64,000 nt of DNA, from positions 4,997,501-5,061,500 of the forward strand of contig CM069766.1 in the NCBI GenBank assembly GCA_036169595.1. Reading direction: 5' to 3'. The notes below the pieces were generated by a model, which ran no database searches, was not told the origin of the DNA, and saw nothing but the letters and a program-made list of their open reading frames with translations. Source of the stretch: Dictyostelium firmibasis. Lineage: Eukaryota > Evosea > Eumycetozoa > Dictyosteliales > Dictyosteliaceae. Both the position numbers and the translations under genes were made by a program. Below, in pieces: positions 43,878-53,696 of the stretch (its first letter is position 1; every line of letters begins with the position of its first letter).

Positions 43878-44879
43878 ATGTCTACCACCGATAATAATAA
43901 CCACGCTAGTAGCTCTACCGAAAATAATTCTAATTCTTATGAAACTAGAATGAAATCACTTGAGGATCAAATCTCCAATCTCTCATTAGCTTTTACCAGA
44001 TATATGAAAGAGCCAATCAGAGAGTCGTACAGTAACTCTGATAATCAACGTTCTAATGATGAATCTGAAACTGAGAATGAACAAGGTGATGATCAATCTA
44101 TCGATCCAGTCGATGTTCCAACTGATTATCAACTATCAGAATCATTGCTTGCTAACTACAAACATTTAATCAATAATCAAGGTTTGTTAGTTGAAGAAAA
44201 ATGTATCCTTAAGAAGAACGAAATCGCTGATGTTAACAAGATCTTTTGCTTTCCATCTAACTTCCAAGTGAATGTAGCTCCATTCGGTACTCCAGAAGGT
44301 ATATCTGCTTCATCGAATCTCAAGAATAATGATACCGACTTATACATTGTGGAAAAGAGAATCAATGATATTTTGAAACCAATCCTTTTACTTTCAAGTA
44401 TGATATCATCCGATAAAACTGATATCGATACCGAACTCTTAGGTTACTTAGCTGACTCGTCAATTCAATTAGTTGTTAGTGCTCAAGCAACATTAGCTCG
44501 TGTTCGTCGTAACAACATCTCAAAAGAAATCTACGGTTCCGAAGTGGTTCAACCAATCAAGATCAAAGACACTCCAAAGATGTTTGATGATACCGAATCT
44601 GAACGTGTAAGAAAGTTAGCAAAGTCAATTAGAAAGAACAATGAAGCCAAACAATCATTGTTAAAAGTTAACAATCAATCAAAGTCAAACTTTAAGAAAT
44701 CAACCAACACAGGTGGTAATAACACTACTGGAAGTAGTAGTTCGAATAACAAGTCCAGTAGTGGGAGTAATGGCCGATCCAACAACTTCAATGGGTCCCA
44801 AAGTAATGCTGCATCAGGTAGCAGCAATACCAAGTCTGGAAACGGTACCAATTATCGTTTTCAGAAGAACAAGAAGTAA
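43878..44879 (+). CDS. DIRS-A GAG-like protein
   Basis: 333 aa, open, nearly identical to the copies at 15416 and 21190. Confidence 0.85.
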   Translation: MSTTDNNNHASSSTENNSNSYETRMKSLEDQISNLSLAFTRYMKEPIRESYSNSDNQRSNDESETENEQGDDQSIDPVDVPTDYQLSESLLANYKHLINNQGLLVEEKCILKKNEIADVNKIFCFPSNFQVNVAPFGTPEGISASSNLKNNDTDLYIVEKRINDILKPILLLSSMISSDKTDIDTELLGYLADSSIQLVVSAQATLARVRRNNISKEIYGSEVVQPIKIKDTPKMFDDTESERVRKLAKSIRKNNEAKQSLLKVNNQSKSNFKKSTNTGGNNTTGSSSSNNKSSSGSNGRSNNFNGSQSNAASGSSNTKSGNGTNYRFQKNKK

Positions 44880-47805
44880 ACTTACCAGTAGGTGGACGTC
44901 TCGTCCACTTCAAACAAGTTTGGAAAGAATTGGGTCTTCCAAACTTTTGTCAAGAAGTAGTAAACGGATTAAAGGTTCCACTACTTTCAAACTTCAAACC
45001 GATGCTGAACCCAATTCCGATTTCAATTCCAGAGGGTCCAAAATCAGATTGTATAACAAACGAAGTACAAGATTTATTAAAAGACAATGCAATAGAACAA
45101 GTACTTCCAAACCGTCACTCCCAACTCGTTTTTTACTCCAACGTGTTTACGGTTCCAAAAGTTGGAACGAATTTACATCGTCCAGTACTAGATCTAAAGA
45201 GGTTAAACCTTTTTATAAAAAATCAATCATTCAAGATGGAAGGTCTAAAGAATCTGTCTTCAATGGTAAAGCAAGGTTACTACATGGTAAAACTCGATAT
45301 CAAGAAAGCTTATCTCCATGTATTAGTCGACGAAAGTTATCGAGATTTATTCTGATTCGTTTGGAAAGGAACTCATTACAGATGGAGAACAATGCCATTC
45401 GGGTTATCGTCAGCTCCTCGAATCTTTACAATGTTAATGAGACCAGTACTCCGAATGCTAAGAGATATCAACATTTCCGTAATCGCCTACTTAGACGATC
45501 TTCTAATCGTTGGTTCAACAAAAGAAGAATGTTTAAACAACCTCAACCAAACAATGAATCTGTTAGTCAAACTCGGATTCAAGTTGAATCTAGAAAAGAG
45601 TGTTCTCGAGCCAACTCAATCAATAACGTTTCTAGGATTACAAATCGATTCAATATCAATGAAGTTACTTGTTCCAAAAGAAAAGAAGAAGAGTATCATC
45701 AAAGATATCAGGAACTTTCTAAAACTCGAAAGTTGTACTCTAAGAAAGTTAGCTGGTTTAAAAGGAAAACTGATTGCATTGAAAGATGCAGTAATACCAT
45801 TCCGCTTGTACACTCGTCAAACAAACAAGTTTCATTGTCAAAGTCTGAAACTAGCAAATGGAAATTGGGATCAATCATTTCCAATTTCTCAAGATGTCAA
45901 GAAAGAAATTTCAAATTGGTTAACTCTCTTAAACCAATGGAATGGAAAAGAAATAAGTCTGTTTCCAAGTTACGATTATGTTCTAACAACAGATGCATCA
46001 GAATCAGGTGCAGGTGCAGGTGCAACTTTAATGAAAGACAACAAAGTCATCAAAACTTGGTCGTTCCAGTGGTCAGAAGTCCAATCAAACATGTCATCGA
46101 ACCGTCGAGAAATGCTTGCTCTACTAATGGCATTTCAAACTCTATGTCGGAAGTTGAACAATTGCAATCTAAAGATTCAAACCGACAACACAACAACTCT
46201 CTCGTATGTCAATCGCCAAGGTGGTCAGATTCAAGATCTATCGATTCTCTTCGAACAGCTCTGGAAACAATGTCTCAAGAAGAAAATCAATCTGATCGGG
46301 GAACACATTCCAGGATTCTTCAATGTCAAAGCCGATCACCTCAGTCGTCTATCAGAGATGAATCACAAATCATCCAAGACGATCAAGAGTTACAACTGGC
46401 AACTCAAGAAAGAAGTGTTCAATCGAATTCAACTTCAATTCGGTCAAATTCAAATGGATCTATTTGCTTCACACTTCAACCATCAAACAATCAATTACTC
46501 AACCATGAAAATGAATGCTCTACAACTCGATTGGAGTCAATGGAATCAATGTCTAGCGTTCCCACCTCCAATACTTTTACCTTCTGTGATGGAGAAGATG
46601 AACTTATTGAGTTCGAAGATGGTTTCTATAATACTGATCTTCCCGATTTGGAGGTCAGCAACTTGGTATCCGATGATTCAAGCTCAAGTTCCTCGTCATC
46701 ATCGCCATCTGTTCCCTCAAGTACTAGGTACGTTTCAAGAAGTATTGACAAAAGAATCGATAGAGTCAATACCAATTCAAATTCAGCAACGATGGAAACT
46801 GGGGATTATTCGACTTTCCAATCTCATGTAAAGTCAATAATTAAAACAAGTAAATCGAGTACTTCGAATTTGTTTATGAACTCTTGGCAACCATCAACCT
46901 TAAAGGTCTATGATTCAAACTACTCAAAGTTCCATTTCTTTTGTATTTTAAATCGTTTGGATCCATCAAAGATTACTTTGGTAGTTTTTATGGACTATTT
47001 GACCTATTTATTCAAGCTACAACCTCCGTTAGCTTATTCAACAATTAACAGTCATCGTTCAATGCTTAATCAGTTGCTCATTCTTAGAAATCAATCTGAA
47101 ATCGTTAATGATCCGTTCATAACAAGAATAATGACTGGTATTCACAAGTTACGTCCAAGTAACTCAAAGTATAATGAAATCTGGAATGCAAATCAAGTTT
47201 TCAAATACTTATCTACAATCAACGTTTATCCAAAGTTTACATACTCTGTTCTTCTACATAAGACTTTTGTGCTTTGTAAAATGTTTGGTTTAGCAAGGTC
47301 ATCTGACTTGGTCAAATGGTCTTACAAGAATTTAATAATCACTGAACACTCAATTAAAGCTCCTGTTATCAATGCAAAAGAACAAAGGAATACAAAGAAT
47401 GCTGATATATCAATTCTAGAATTTACTTCATTAGATGAATCCAATGCAAGTATTTGTCCAGTTCTCCATCTTTCAAGATACCTCAAACACTCTGAGCAAA
47501 GAAGAACTGCTTCATCTGGTGATTCAGTATTCATTCTCCGTGATGGTAGTCCAGTTTCAGTCGAATATATAAACTCTATAGTTTTATCAATACTCTCAAA
47601 ATCAGGTATTGATATTACAAAGTTCAAATCTCACTCTACTCGTTCCGCTATGGCTTCTCTCTTGTTGTCCAGTAATGTTCCATTCCATGTGGTCAAGAAA
47701 CTAGGTCGTTGGAAATCAAATGATACAGTTGATAACTTTTATGACAAGAAAATCATTGGTGAAAAATCTGGTGGTTTCTTAAATAATGTAGTCCAACTTT
47801 CATAA
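44713..47805 (+). CDS. DIRS-A tyrosine recombinase frame
   Basis: 1030 open codons; two codons longer than the other copies because of an in-frame repeat expansion (extra Arg-Cys in the overlapped part). C-terminal recombinase motifs present. Confidence 0.8.
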   Translation: MVITLLEVVVRITSPVVGVMADPTTSMGPKVMLHQVAAIPSLETVPIIVFRRTRSKLTSRWTSRPLQTSLERIGSSKLLSRSSKRIKGSTTFKLQTDAEPNSDFNSRGSKIRLYNKRSTRFIKRQCNRTSTSKPSLPTRFLLQRVYGSKSWNEFTSSSTRSKEVKPFYKKSIIQDGRSKESVFNGKARLLHGKTRYQESLSPCISRRKLSRFILIRLERNSLQMENNAIRVIVSSSNLYNVNETSTPNAKRYQHFRNRLLRRSSNRWFNKRRMFKQPQPNNESVSQTRIQVESRKECSRANSINNVSRITNRFNINEVTCSKRKEEEYHQRYQELSKTRKLYSKKVSWFKRKTDCIERCSNTIPLVHSSNKQVSLSKSETSKWKLGSIISNFSRCQERNFKLVNSLKPMEWKRNKSVSKLRLCSNNRCIRIRCRCRCNFNERQQSHQNLVVPVVRSPIKHVIEPSRNACSTNGISNSMSEVEQLQSKDSNRQHNNSLVCQSPRWSDSRSIDSLRTALETMSQEENQSDRGTHSRILQCQSRSPQSSIRDESQIIQDDQELQLATQERSVQSNSTSIRSNSNGSICFTLQPSNNQLLNHENECSTTRLESMESMSSVPTSNTFTFCDGEDELIEFEDGFYNTDLPDLEVSNLVSDDSSSSSSSSSPSVPSSTRYVSRSIDKRIDRVNTNSNSATMETGDYSTFQSHVKSIIKTSKSSTSNLFMNSWQPSTLKVYDSNYSKFHFFCILNRLDPSKITLVVFMDYLTYLFKLQPPLAYSTINSHRSMLNQLLILRNQSEIVNDPFITRIMTGIHKLRPSNSKYNEIWNANQVFKYLSTINVYPKFTYSVLLHKTFVLCKMFGLARSSDLVKWSYKNLIITEHSIKAPVINAKEQRNTKNADISILEFTSLDESNASICPVLHLSRYLKHSEQRRTASSGDSVFILRDGSPVSVEYINSIVLSILSKSGIDITKFKSHSTRSAMASLLLSSNVPFHVVKKLGRWKSNDTVDNFYDKKIIGEKSGGFLNNVVQLS
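44930..46831 (+). pseudogene. DIRS-A RT/RNase H/methyltransferase-like region (broken)
   Basis: Same motif series as the intact copies, with about one break. The RNase H motif is extended to TTDASESGAGAGATL by the same short repeat expansion noted for the overlapping recombinase frame. Confidence 0.8.
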
Positions 47806-48211
47806 ATTTAAATATATATATGATAATATAAATTAAAAATTTAAATAATTAAATTATATTTTATATTAAATATATATATTTAAATTGGTCCCAACCCGCC
47901 CTCCCTTAGTCGGAATTCCATATAAATCAAATTGTTTTCAATATTTAGTGCCACTATTTATACTGTTTTTACTTTCTGAAAAATTTCTCAAAACTCAAAA
48001 AAATAGGTGCGTGACACGTGGCAACTTTTTTCAAACTCGAAATTTTTCATTTTTTCAATAATATTTTCGAGCTAAAAAACCTCCAGAAAATTCATTTGAA
48101 TTTCTCTGAAAATTATCTTAAATATTTGGGAATAATCAAATAAATAAATATATTCATAAATTTAAATATATATATTTAATATAAAATATAATTTAATTAT
48201 TAATTTTTTAA

Positions 48212-48549
48212 TTAATCGAAAATTTAAAAACGAAAAAGTTGGGTAAGGAGTAAAAAAGGTACGGGTTGGTGAGCAGGCTGTATTTCTTTTTTAAGTCTAC
48301 TGCCTGCCCTTGGTCCACCGTGCTTCTCTGTTTTGACGGACTTATTGGGGGAGCTGTTAAAAGGGCTTGTCAAAGACAAATTTTGCTGTAGCCATTAAAC
48401 ATTGTAATCTTGTCTAGATGAGCGTAAAGTCAATGTGAAAAATTTTTTGATTTAAATTGTATAAAAATCGTTCATTATTATGTAGATTGGTATCATTGCA
48501 ATCTTAAGCTTTCATTATTTCTTAAATACATTATAAAGCTAAAAATACA
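48212..48549. other. Bacterial-type non-coding or decayed DNA
   Basis: Visibly richer in G and C than the surrounding DIRS DNA (e.g. ACTGCCTGCCCTTGGTCCAC). No open frame or RNA gene recognised. Starts at the right terminus of the DIRS-A and runs into the porin-like remnant. Confidence 0.4.
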
Positions 48550-48722
48550 ATGAGTAAAAAACATTACATGTTACGTTATTGAATGTTATACTTGTGGGGA
48601 TAGTTAATTTATCTTATGCCAGAAATCGTTCAGAAGCTTATCCTAATAAACCTGATCAAACTAGCAACATTAAGTTTGGCCCACATTTAGGCGCAGGAAT
48701 CCTGTCGGGAATGGCTCGGTAG
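48550..48722 (+). pseudogene. Remnant of bacterial exported protein (porin-like N-terminus)
   Basis: MSKKHYM at 48550 is followed, after a change of frame, by a hydrophobic signal-like stretch (LLNVILVGIVNLSYA) and then by SNIKFGPHLGAGILSGMAR, reminiscent of the start of a beta-barrel outer-membrane protein (porin family). The sequence then stops at 48720 where it meets the end of the permease gene on the other strand. A frameshifted stump, so a pseudogene; identification is tentative because only about 50 residues are visible. Confidence 0.4.
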
Positions 48723-49356
48723 TGTATGAGCGTTTCCACCGTTTTTCCATCAAAAAAACTATTTTCTTTCTCTCCAATTTCATAAAATAGTTTCAAAATG
48801 TTTTCGCGTAAAATCTTTCGTTGGTGCCTATGCTGACGTAGCTTTTTGACCACTAGGCCACGATTGGGGGAACAAAGGAAAGAAAAATAAGCAATCAGTG
48901 TAATGACCAAAACAATCCAGGGGCCTGTCGGCATACCCGGGATGATGTAGGAAACAAAGCTGCCTGCTAGGCCTGATAGGGCTCCAAATGTTGCGGCTAA
49001 TATAATCAATGTGCTTAGTTTTTCAGTCCAAAACCGTACGAAGGCACCTAGGGCTAAAGCAAAGGATGCTTCGTTTTCATGATCATAAAAGCAATGCATA
49101 TACCCGGAAAGGCGGCATGCGCGGTAGCATCACCAAGTAGGGCTTTTTTCTTTAGAAAGGCAAAGACGCCTACAATGGCTGAGCTACTGGTGAGTAACAT
49201 GGTTCCTAAAACAACATAGCGAATGTTGGGATCTGAGAGGGTAAAGAACTTAAAAATAGGACCCATGTTGACCATGACTTCTGTTGGGTGTTTATTAAAT
49301 ATTTGTGTTGAAATGACATCGTAAGCCGTCTTGGTTGTATTGAACAGTTGACTCAT
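48716..49356 (-). pseudogene. Metal ABC transporter permease (Mn/Zn type), bacterial, frameshifted
   Basis: Integral membrane permease of the TroC/MntB/ZnuB family, which imports Mn, Zn or Fe. ATG at 49356. Family signatures: GVFAFLKKKALLGDATAHAAFPGI in the first half (frame open to about 49060) and FGALSGLAGSFVSY...GMPTGPWIVL...SPNRGLV in the second (from about 49080), with one frame change between them where FMIMK and ALGAFVRFW should be contiguous. Several hydrophobic segments are evident. The C-terminal tail KLRQHRHQRKILRENILKLF resembles the extended tail of Bacteroidetes homologues. At ~48716 the gene breaks off into the porin-like remnant. Its start overlaps the stop of the upstream gene (TGATG), a hallmark of a bacterial operon. 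Decayed and intronless in a eukaryotic setting: an ancient transfer from an endosymbiont is the best reading. Confidence 0.75.
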
Positions 49357-49438
49357 CAGGTTGTTTCTTTTAATGGAAATTCTGTGGTTTTCATCAGCTC
49401 ACTCACTTCGCTTAGAATGGTTAGTTTTCCACCATAAG
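49352..49438 (-). pseudogene. Metal ABC transporter ATP-binding protein, C-terminal end
   Basis: The last ~28 codons of the gene upstream of the permease: TYGGKLTILSEVSELMKTTE..., ending TGA within the TGATG overlap with the permease start. The YGGKL-type ending is typical of manganese/zinc ABC ATPases (TroB/MntA-like). The remainder is cut off by a DIRS terminus at 49439. Too short for the ATPase motifs to be seen, so the call rests on the ending and on operon context. Confidence 0.55.
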
Positions 49439-49797
49439 TTAAAAATTTAAATAATTAAATTATATTTTATATTAAATATATATATTTAAATTTAAGAATA
49501 TATTTATTTATTTGAAATTCCCAAATATTTAAGATAATTTTCAGAGAAATTCAAGAGAATTTTCTGGAGATATTTTAGCTCGAAAAAATTATTGAAAAAA
49601 TGAAAAATTTCGAGTTTGAAAAAAGTTGCCACGTGTCACGCACCTATTTTTTTGAGTTTTGAGAAATTTTTCAGAAAGTAAAAACAGTATAAATAGTGGC
49701 ACTAAATATTGAAAACAATTTGATTTATATGGAATTCCGACTAAGGGAGGGCGGGCTGGGACCAATTTAAATATATATATTTAATATAAAATATAAC
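49439..49797 (-). mobile_element. DIRS-A right-end fragment
   Basis: Begins with the exact DIRS terminus TTAAAAATTTAAATAATT at 49439, continues through the right inverted repeat into the internal complementary region (GGAGGGCGGGCTGGGACC), and is cut by T2 at 49798. The remainder of this DIRS is not found beyond T2. Confidence 0.8.
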
Positions 49798-50283
49798 CCT
49801 CCGAAATTTCCTTAAAATTGAACCATATTATAATTGAAATCTAAAATTACTATAAACTTAATTAATGAATGAAAAAAATTGTATATGTGGTAAAAAAAGT
49901 AAAAATAAAAATAAAAAATAAAAAAATATTATTTTTATTTTTTGGAATTTTCCTAAACACACACCACATTCAAAAATCACCACGTTCAAGTAGCAGGAAT
50001 TAACAGATACTACCTGACACAACTTCTGAAAACCGTACGGGGTAAGTGTGTGTTAATATATATATTAAATACAATATATATTTTTTAATAATTTAAAAAT
50101 TTAATTCATTAAATTATATTTTATATTAAATATATATATTTATATTATGAATACATTTATTTATTTGATTATTCCCAAATATTTAAGATAATTTTTAAAT
50201 TTTTAAAAATTTCGCGCAAAGTGTGGTGTAGGGTGTGTTAAAATTTCCCGCGCAAATAAGTGCGCCAAAAAGTGGGGGAAAAA

Positions 50284-50317
<34 letters not shown>

Positions 50318-50498
50318 GTTGAAATTTTTACAGACGAATGCATTTCATTATAAATACCACACAGAAACTTTTACAATTTGATTTATTGAATTCCGACTAG
50401 GGAGGGTGGGTTGGGGCTAATATAAATATATATATTTAATATAAAATATAATTTAATGAATTAAATTTTTAATTTATATTATCATATATATATTTATA

Positions 50499-53400
50499 TT
50501 ATGAAAGTTTGACTACAGTATTTAAGAAACCACCAGATTTTTCACCAATAATTCTTTTATCATAAAAGGTATCTATTGTTTCATTTGATTTCCAACGACC
50601 CATTTTCTTGACGACATGAAATGGTACATTGTTAGACAATAACAGAGAGGCCATAGCGGAACGAGTAGAGTGAGATTTGAACTTTGTAATATCAATACCT
50701 GATTTAGAGAGGTATGATTTGACAAGAGAATTAATATTATCTATTGATATTGGATCACCATTTGATAAAATAAAAACAGAGTTACAAGATTTTGTAGTTC
50801 TTTTAGGTTCAGCACTTTTAAGATATCTTCTAAGATGAAGTACTGGACAAACACTTGAATTAGAGTCATCTAATGACGTTAATTCAATTACTGAAATATT
50901 AGCAGTATTATTCTTTGAATTTCTTTGTTCTTTTGCATTAATAACTGGTCCTTTGATATAGTGTTCATCAATGTGTAAATCGTTGAAAGACCATTTAATT
51001 AAATCTGATGATCTTGCTAAACTAAACATTTTACATAATACAATTGTTTTGTGTAAAAGAGATATGTATGTAAACTTTGGATACAATTTAATTGTTGATA
51101 AGTATTTGAACACTTGATTTGCATCCCAAATTTCGTTATATTTTGTGTTTGTTGGACGCAATTTATGGATACCAGTCATAATTCTTGTAATGAAAGGGTC
51201 ATTAACAATTTCAGATTGATTCTTTAGAACTAATAATTGATTTAACATTGAACGATGGCTGTTGATTGTTGAATATGCTAATGGAGGTTGTAACTTGAAT
51301 AGATATGTAAGATAATCCATGAAAACTACCAATGTTATGTTTGAAGGTTTGAGATTGTTTTTCGAACAGAAATTGAAAAATTTTGAATAATTTGAATCAT
51401 AAACCTTGAGTGTAGAAGGTTGCCAAGAGTTCATAAACAAGGTAGATGTACTTGACTTTTGAGTTCCAATTATAGATTTTACATAAGATTGGAAAGTTGA
51501 ATAATCCCCAACTTCCAACGTTGTTGGATTTGAATTGGTATTGACTGAATTGATTCTTTGGTCAATACTTCCTGGAATGTACCCAGTACTTGAGGAAACA
51601 GATGGCGATGATGACGAGGAACTTGAGCTTGAATCATTGGATACCAAGTTGCTGACCTCCATATTGGAAAGATCAGTATTATAGAAACCATCTTCGAACT
51701 CAATAAGTTCATCTTCTCCATCACAGAAGGCAAAAGTATTGGAGGTGGAAAGGCGAGACATTGGTTCCATTGACTCCAATCGAGTAGAAGGGCATTCATT
51801 TTCATTGTTGAGTAGTTGATTGTTTGATGATTCAGATGAGATGCAAATAGATCCATTTGAATTTGACCGAATTGAAGTTGAATTCGATTGAATACTTCTT
51901 TTTTGAGTTGCCAATTGTAACTCTTGATCGGCTTGGATGATTTGTGATTCATCTCTGATAGACGACTGAGGTGATCGGCTTTGACATTGAAGAATCCTGG
52001 AATGTGTTCCCCGATCAGATTGATTTTCTTCTTGAGACATTGTTTCCAAAGTTGTTCGAAGAGAATCGATAGGTTCTGGATTTGACCACCTTGACGGTTG
52101 ATATACGATAGGGTTGTTGTGTTGTCGGTTTGAACTTTTAGATTGCAGCTCTTTAACTTTCGACAAAGTTTTTGAAATGCCATTAATAGTGCAAGCATTT
52201 CTCGACGATTCGATGACATGTTTGATTGATCGGTTGACCATTGGAAAGACCAAGTTTGTATGAGCTTGTTTCCTTTCTTTAGAGTTGCACCTGCACCTGA
52301 TTCTGATGCATCTGTTGTTAACGCATAATCGTAACTTGGAAAAAGACTTATTTCTTTTCCATTCCATTGGCTTAAGAGTTTTAACCAATTTGATATTTCT
52401 ATCTTTACTTCTTGAGGGATTGTAAATGATTGATCCCAATTTCCATTTGCGATAATTAAACTTTGACAATGGAACTTGTTTGTTTGTCGAGTGTATAGAC
52501 GGAATGGTATTACTGCATCTTTCAATGCAATAAGCTTTCCTTTTAAACCAGCTAACTTTCTTAGAGAACATGAATCCAGTTTTAGGAAGTTTCTTATTTC
52601 TTTGATGACACTCTTTTTCTTTTTCTCCGGGACAAGCAATTTCATTGATATTGAATCGATTTCTAACCCGAGAAATGTTATTGTTCGAGTTGGTCGTAAA
52701 ACACTCTTTTCTAGATTTAATTTGAATCCCAGTTTTAATAAAAGGTCCATTGTTTTGTTGAGGTTGAGAGTACATTCTTCTTTTGTTGAACCAACAATTA
52801 GAAGATCGTCCAAGTAAGCGATTACTGATACATTGATTTCTCTTAATCTTTGGAGTACTGGTCTCATTAACATTGTGAAGACTCGAGGAGCTGTTGATAA
52901 TCCGAATGGCATCGTTTTCCAACGATAATGAATTCCTTTCCAAACGAACCGAAATAGGTCTCTGAATCTTTCGTCCACTAAGATATGAAGGTAGGCTTTC
53001 TTGATATCGAGTTTTACCATGTAATAACCTTGTTTCAACATTGATGAGAGATTCTTTATTCCTTCCATCTTGAATGATTGATTGCTGATGAACTTGTTTA
53101 ATCTTTTTAAATCTAGTACTGGACGAAATAAATTCGTTCCAGCTTTTGGAACCGTAAACACGTTGGAGTAAAAAACGAGTTTTGAATAACGGTTTGGAAG
53201 TACTTGCTCTATAGCATCGTCTAGTAGCAATTCTTGTACTTCGTTTGTGATGCATTCCGCTTTCGGACCATCTGACATCGAGATCGGAATTGGGTTCAGC
53301 ATCGGTTTGAAGTTTGGAAGTAGATGAATCTTTAGACCATTCACTACCTCTTGACAAAAGTTTGGAAGACCCAATTCTTTCCAAACCTGTTTGAAGTGGA

Positions 53401-53696
53401 CGAGACGTCCACCTACCGGTAAGTTTACTTCTTGTTCTTCGGAAAACGGTAGTTGTTGTTGGAACCGTTTCCAGACTTTGTATTGTTGCTACCTGCTGCA
53501 ACAGTACTTTGGGATCCATTGAAGTTGTTGGATCGGCCATTACTCCCACTATTGGATTTACTATTACTACTGTTTCCATTAGTGTTATTACCACTTGAGT
53601 TGTTATTATTGTTGTTATTGTTGTTATTATTAAATGATTTCTTAAATCTTGATTTTGATTGATAACTGCTTTTTGATAATGATTGTTTTGTTTCAT
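50499..53696 (-). CDS. DIRS-B tyrosine recombinase frame
   Basis: 1065 open codons overlapping GAG end and the whole RT frame. C-terminal recombinase with SLARSSDL, SHSTRSAMA, MGRWKS and TFYDKR, so R, H, R and Y are all present. Confidence 0.8.
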   Translation of the reverse strand: MKQNNHYQKAVINQNQDLRNHLIITTITTIITTQVVITLMETVVIVNPIVGVMADPTTSMDPKVLLQQVATIQSLETVPTTTTVFRRTRSKLTGRWTSRPLQTGLERIGSSKLLSRGSEWSKDSSTSKLQTDAEPNSDLDVRWSESGMHHKRSTRIATRRCYRASTSKPLFKTRFLLQRVYGSKSWNEFISSSTRFKKIKQVHQQSIIQDGRNKESLINVETRLLHGKTRYQESLPSYLSGRKIQRPISVRLERNSLSLENDAIRIINSSSSLHNVNETSTPKIKRNQCISNRLLGRSSNCWFNKRRMYSQPQQNNGPFIKTGIQIKSRKECFTTNSNNNISRVRNRFNINEIACPGEKEKECHQRNKKLPKTGFMFSKKVSWFKRKAYCIERCSNTIPSIHSTNKQVPLSKFNYRKWKLGSIIYNPSRSKDRNIKLVKTLKPMEWKRNKSFSKLRLCVNNRCIRIRCRCNSKERKQAHTNLVFPMVNRSIKHVIESSRNACTINGISKTLSKVKELQSKSSNRQHNNPIVYQPSRWSNPEPIDSLRTTLETMSQEENQSDRGTHSRILQCQSRSPQSSIRDESQIIQADQELQLATQKRSIQSNSTSIRSNSNGSICISSESSNNQLLNNENECPSTRLESMEPMSRLSTSNTFAFCDGEDELIEFEDGFYNTDLSNMEVSNLVSNDSSSSSSSSSPSVSSSTGYIPGSIDQRINSVNTNSNPTTLEVGDYSTFQSYVKSIIGTQKSSTSTLFMNSWQPSTLKVYDSNYSKFFNFCSKNNLKPSNITLVVFMDYLTYLFKLQPPLAYSTINSHRSMLNQLLVLKNQSEIVNDPFITRIMTGIHKLRPTNTKYNEIWDANQVFKYLSTIKLYPKFTYISLLHKTIVLCKMFSLARSSDLIKWSFNDLHIDEHYIKGPVINAKEQRNSKNNTANISVIELTSLDDSNSSVCPVLHLRRYLKSAEPKRTTKSCNSVFILSNGDPISIDNINSLVKSYLSKSGIDITKFKSHSTRSAMASLLLSNNVPFHVVKKMGRWKSNETIDTFYDKRIIGEKSGGFLNTVVKLS
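51479..53374 (-). CDS. DIRS-B RT/RNase H/methyltransferase-like frame
   Basis: 631 open codons; YLDDLL (RT), TTDASESGAG, NRREMLAL, QTDNTTTL (RNase H), MDLFASHLN and CLAFPPP (C-terminal module). Same length as the DIRS-A frame. Confidence 0.85.
   Translation of the reverse strand: MGLPNFCQEVVNGLKIHLLPNFKPMLNPIPISMSDGPKAECITNEVQELLLDDAIEQVLPNRYSKLVFYSNVFTVPKAGTNLFRPVLDLKRLNKFISNQSFKMEGIKNLSSMLKQGYYMVKLDIKKAYLHILVDERFRDLFRFVWKGIHYRWKTMPFGLSTAPRVFTMLMRPVLQRLREINVSVIAYLDDLLIVGSTKEECTLNLNKTMDLLLKLGFKLNLEKSVLRPTRTITFLGLEIDSISMKLLVPEKKKKSVIKEIRNFLKLDSCSLRKLAGLKGKLIALKDAVIPFRLYTRQTNKFHCQSLIIANGNWDQSFTIPQEVKIEISNWLKLLSQWNGKEISLFPSYDYALTTDASESGAGATLKKGNKLIQTWSFQWSTDQSNMSSNRREMLALLMAFQKLCRKLKSCNLKVQTDNTTTLSYINRQGGQIQNLSILFEQLWKQCLKKKINLIGEHIPGFFNVKADHLSRLSEMNHKSSKPIKSYNWQLKKEVFNRIQLQFGQIQMDLFASHLNHQTINYSTMKMNALLLDWSQWNQCLAFPPPILLPSVMEKMNLLSSKMVSIILIFPIWRSATWYPMIQAQVPRHHRHLFPQVLGTFQEVLTKESIQSIPIQIQQRWKLGIIQLSNLM

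Larger units (their letters stand above)
43464..48211 (+). mobile_element. DIRS-A retroelement, full length with a broken frame
   Basis: About 4.75 kb, TTTATATTATC to TTTTTTAA. Left terminal repeat 43464-43750, GAG 43878-44879, RT region 44930-46831, recombinase 44713-47805, internal complementary region and right inverted repeat to 48211. About one break, in the RT region. Left flank DIRS-B, right flank bacterial-type DNA: not one empty site, so recombination or deletion followed insertion. Confidence 0.9.

Noticed and set aside
48212-48549. Possible tRNA, rRNA piece or bacterial promoter in the GC-richer spacer
   Set aside because: No cloverleaf, no CCA-type end and no rRNA signature could be recognised by eye.
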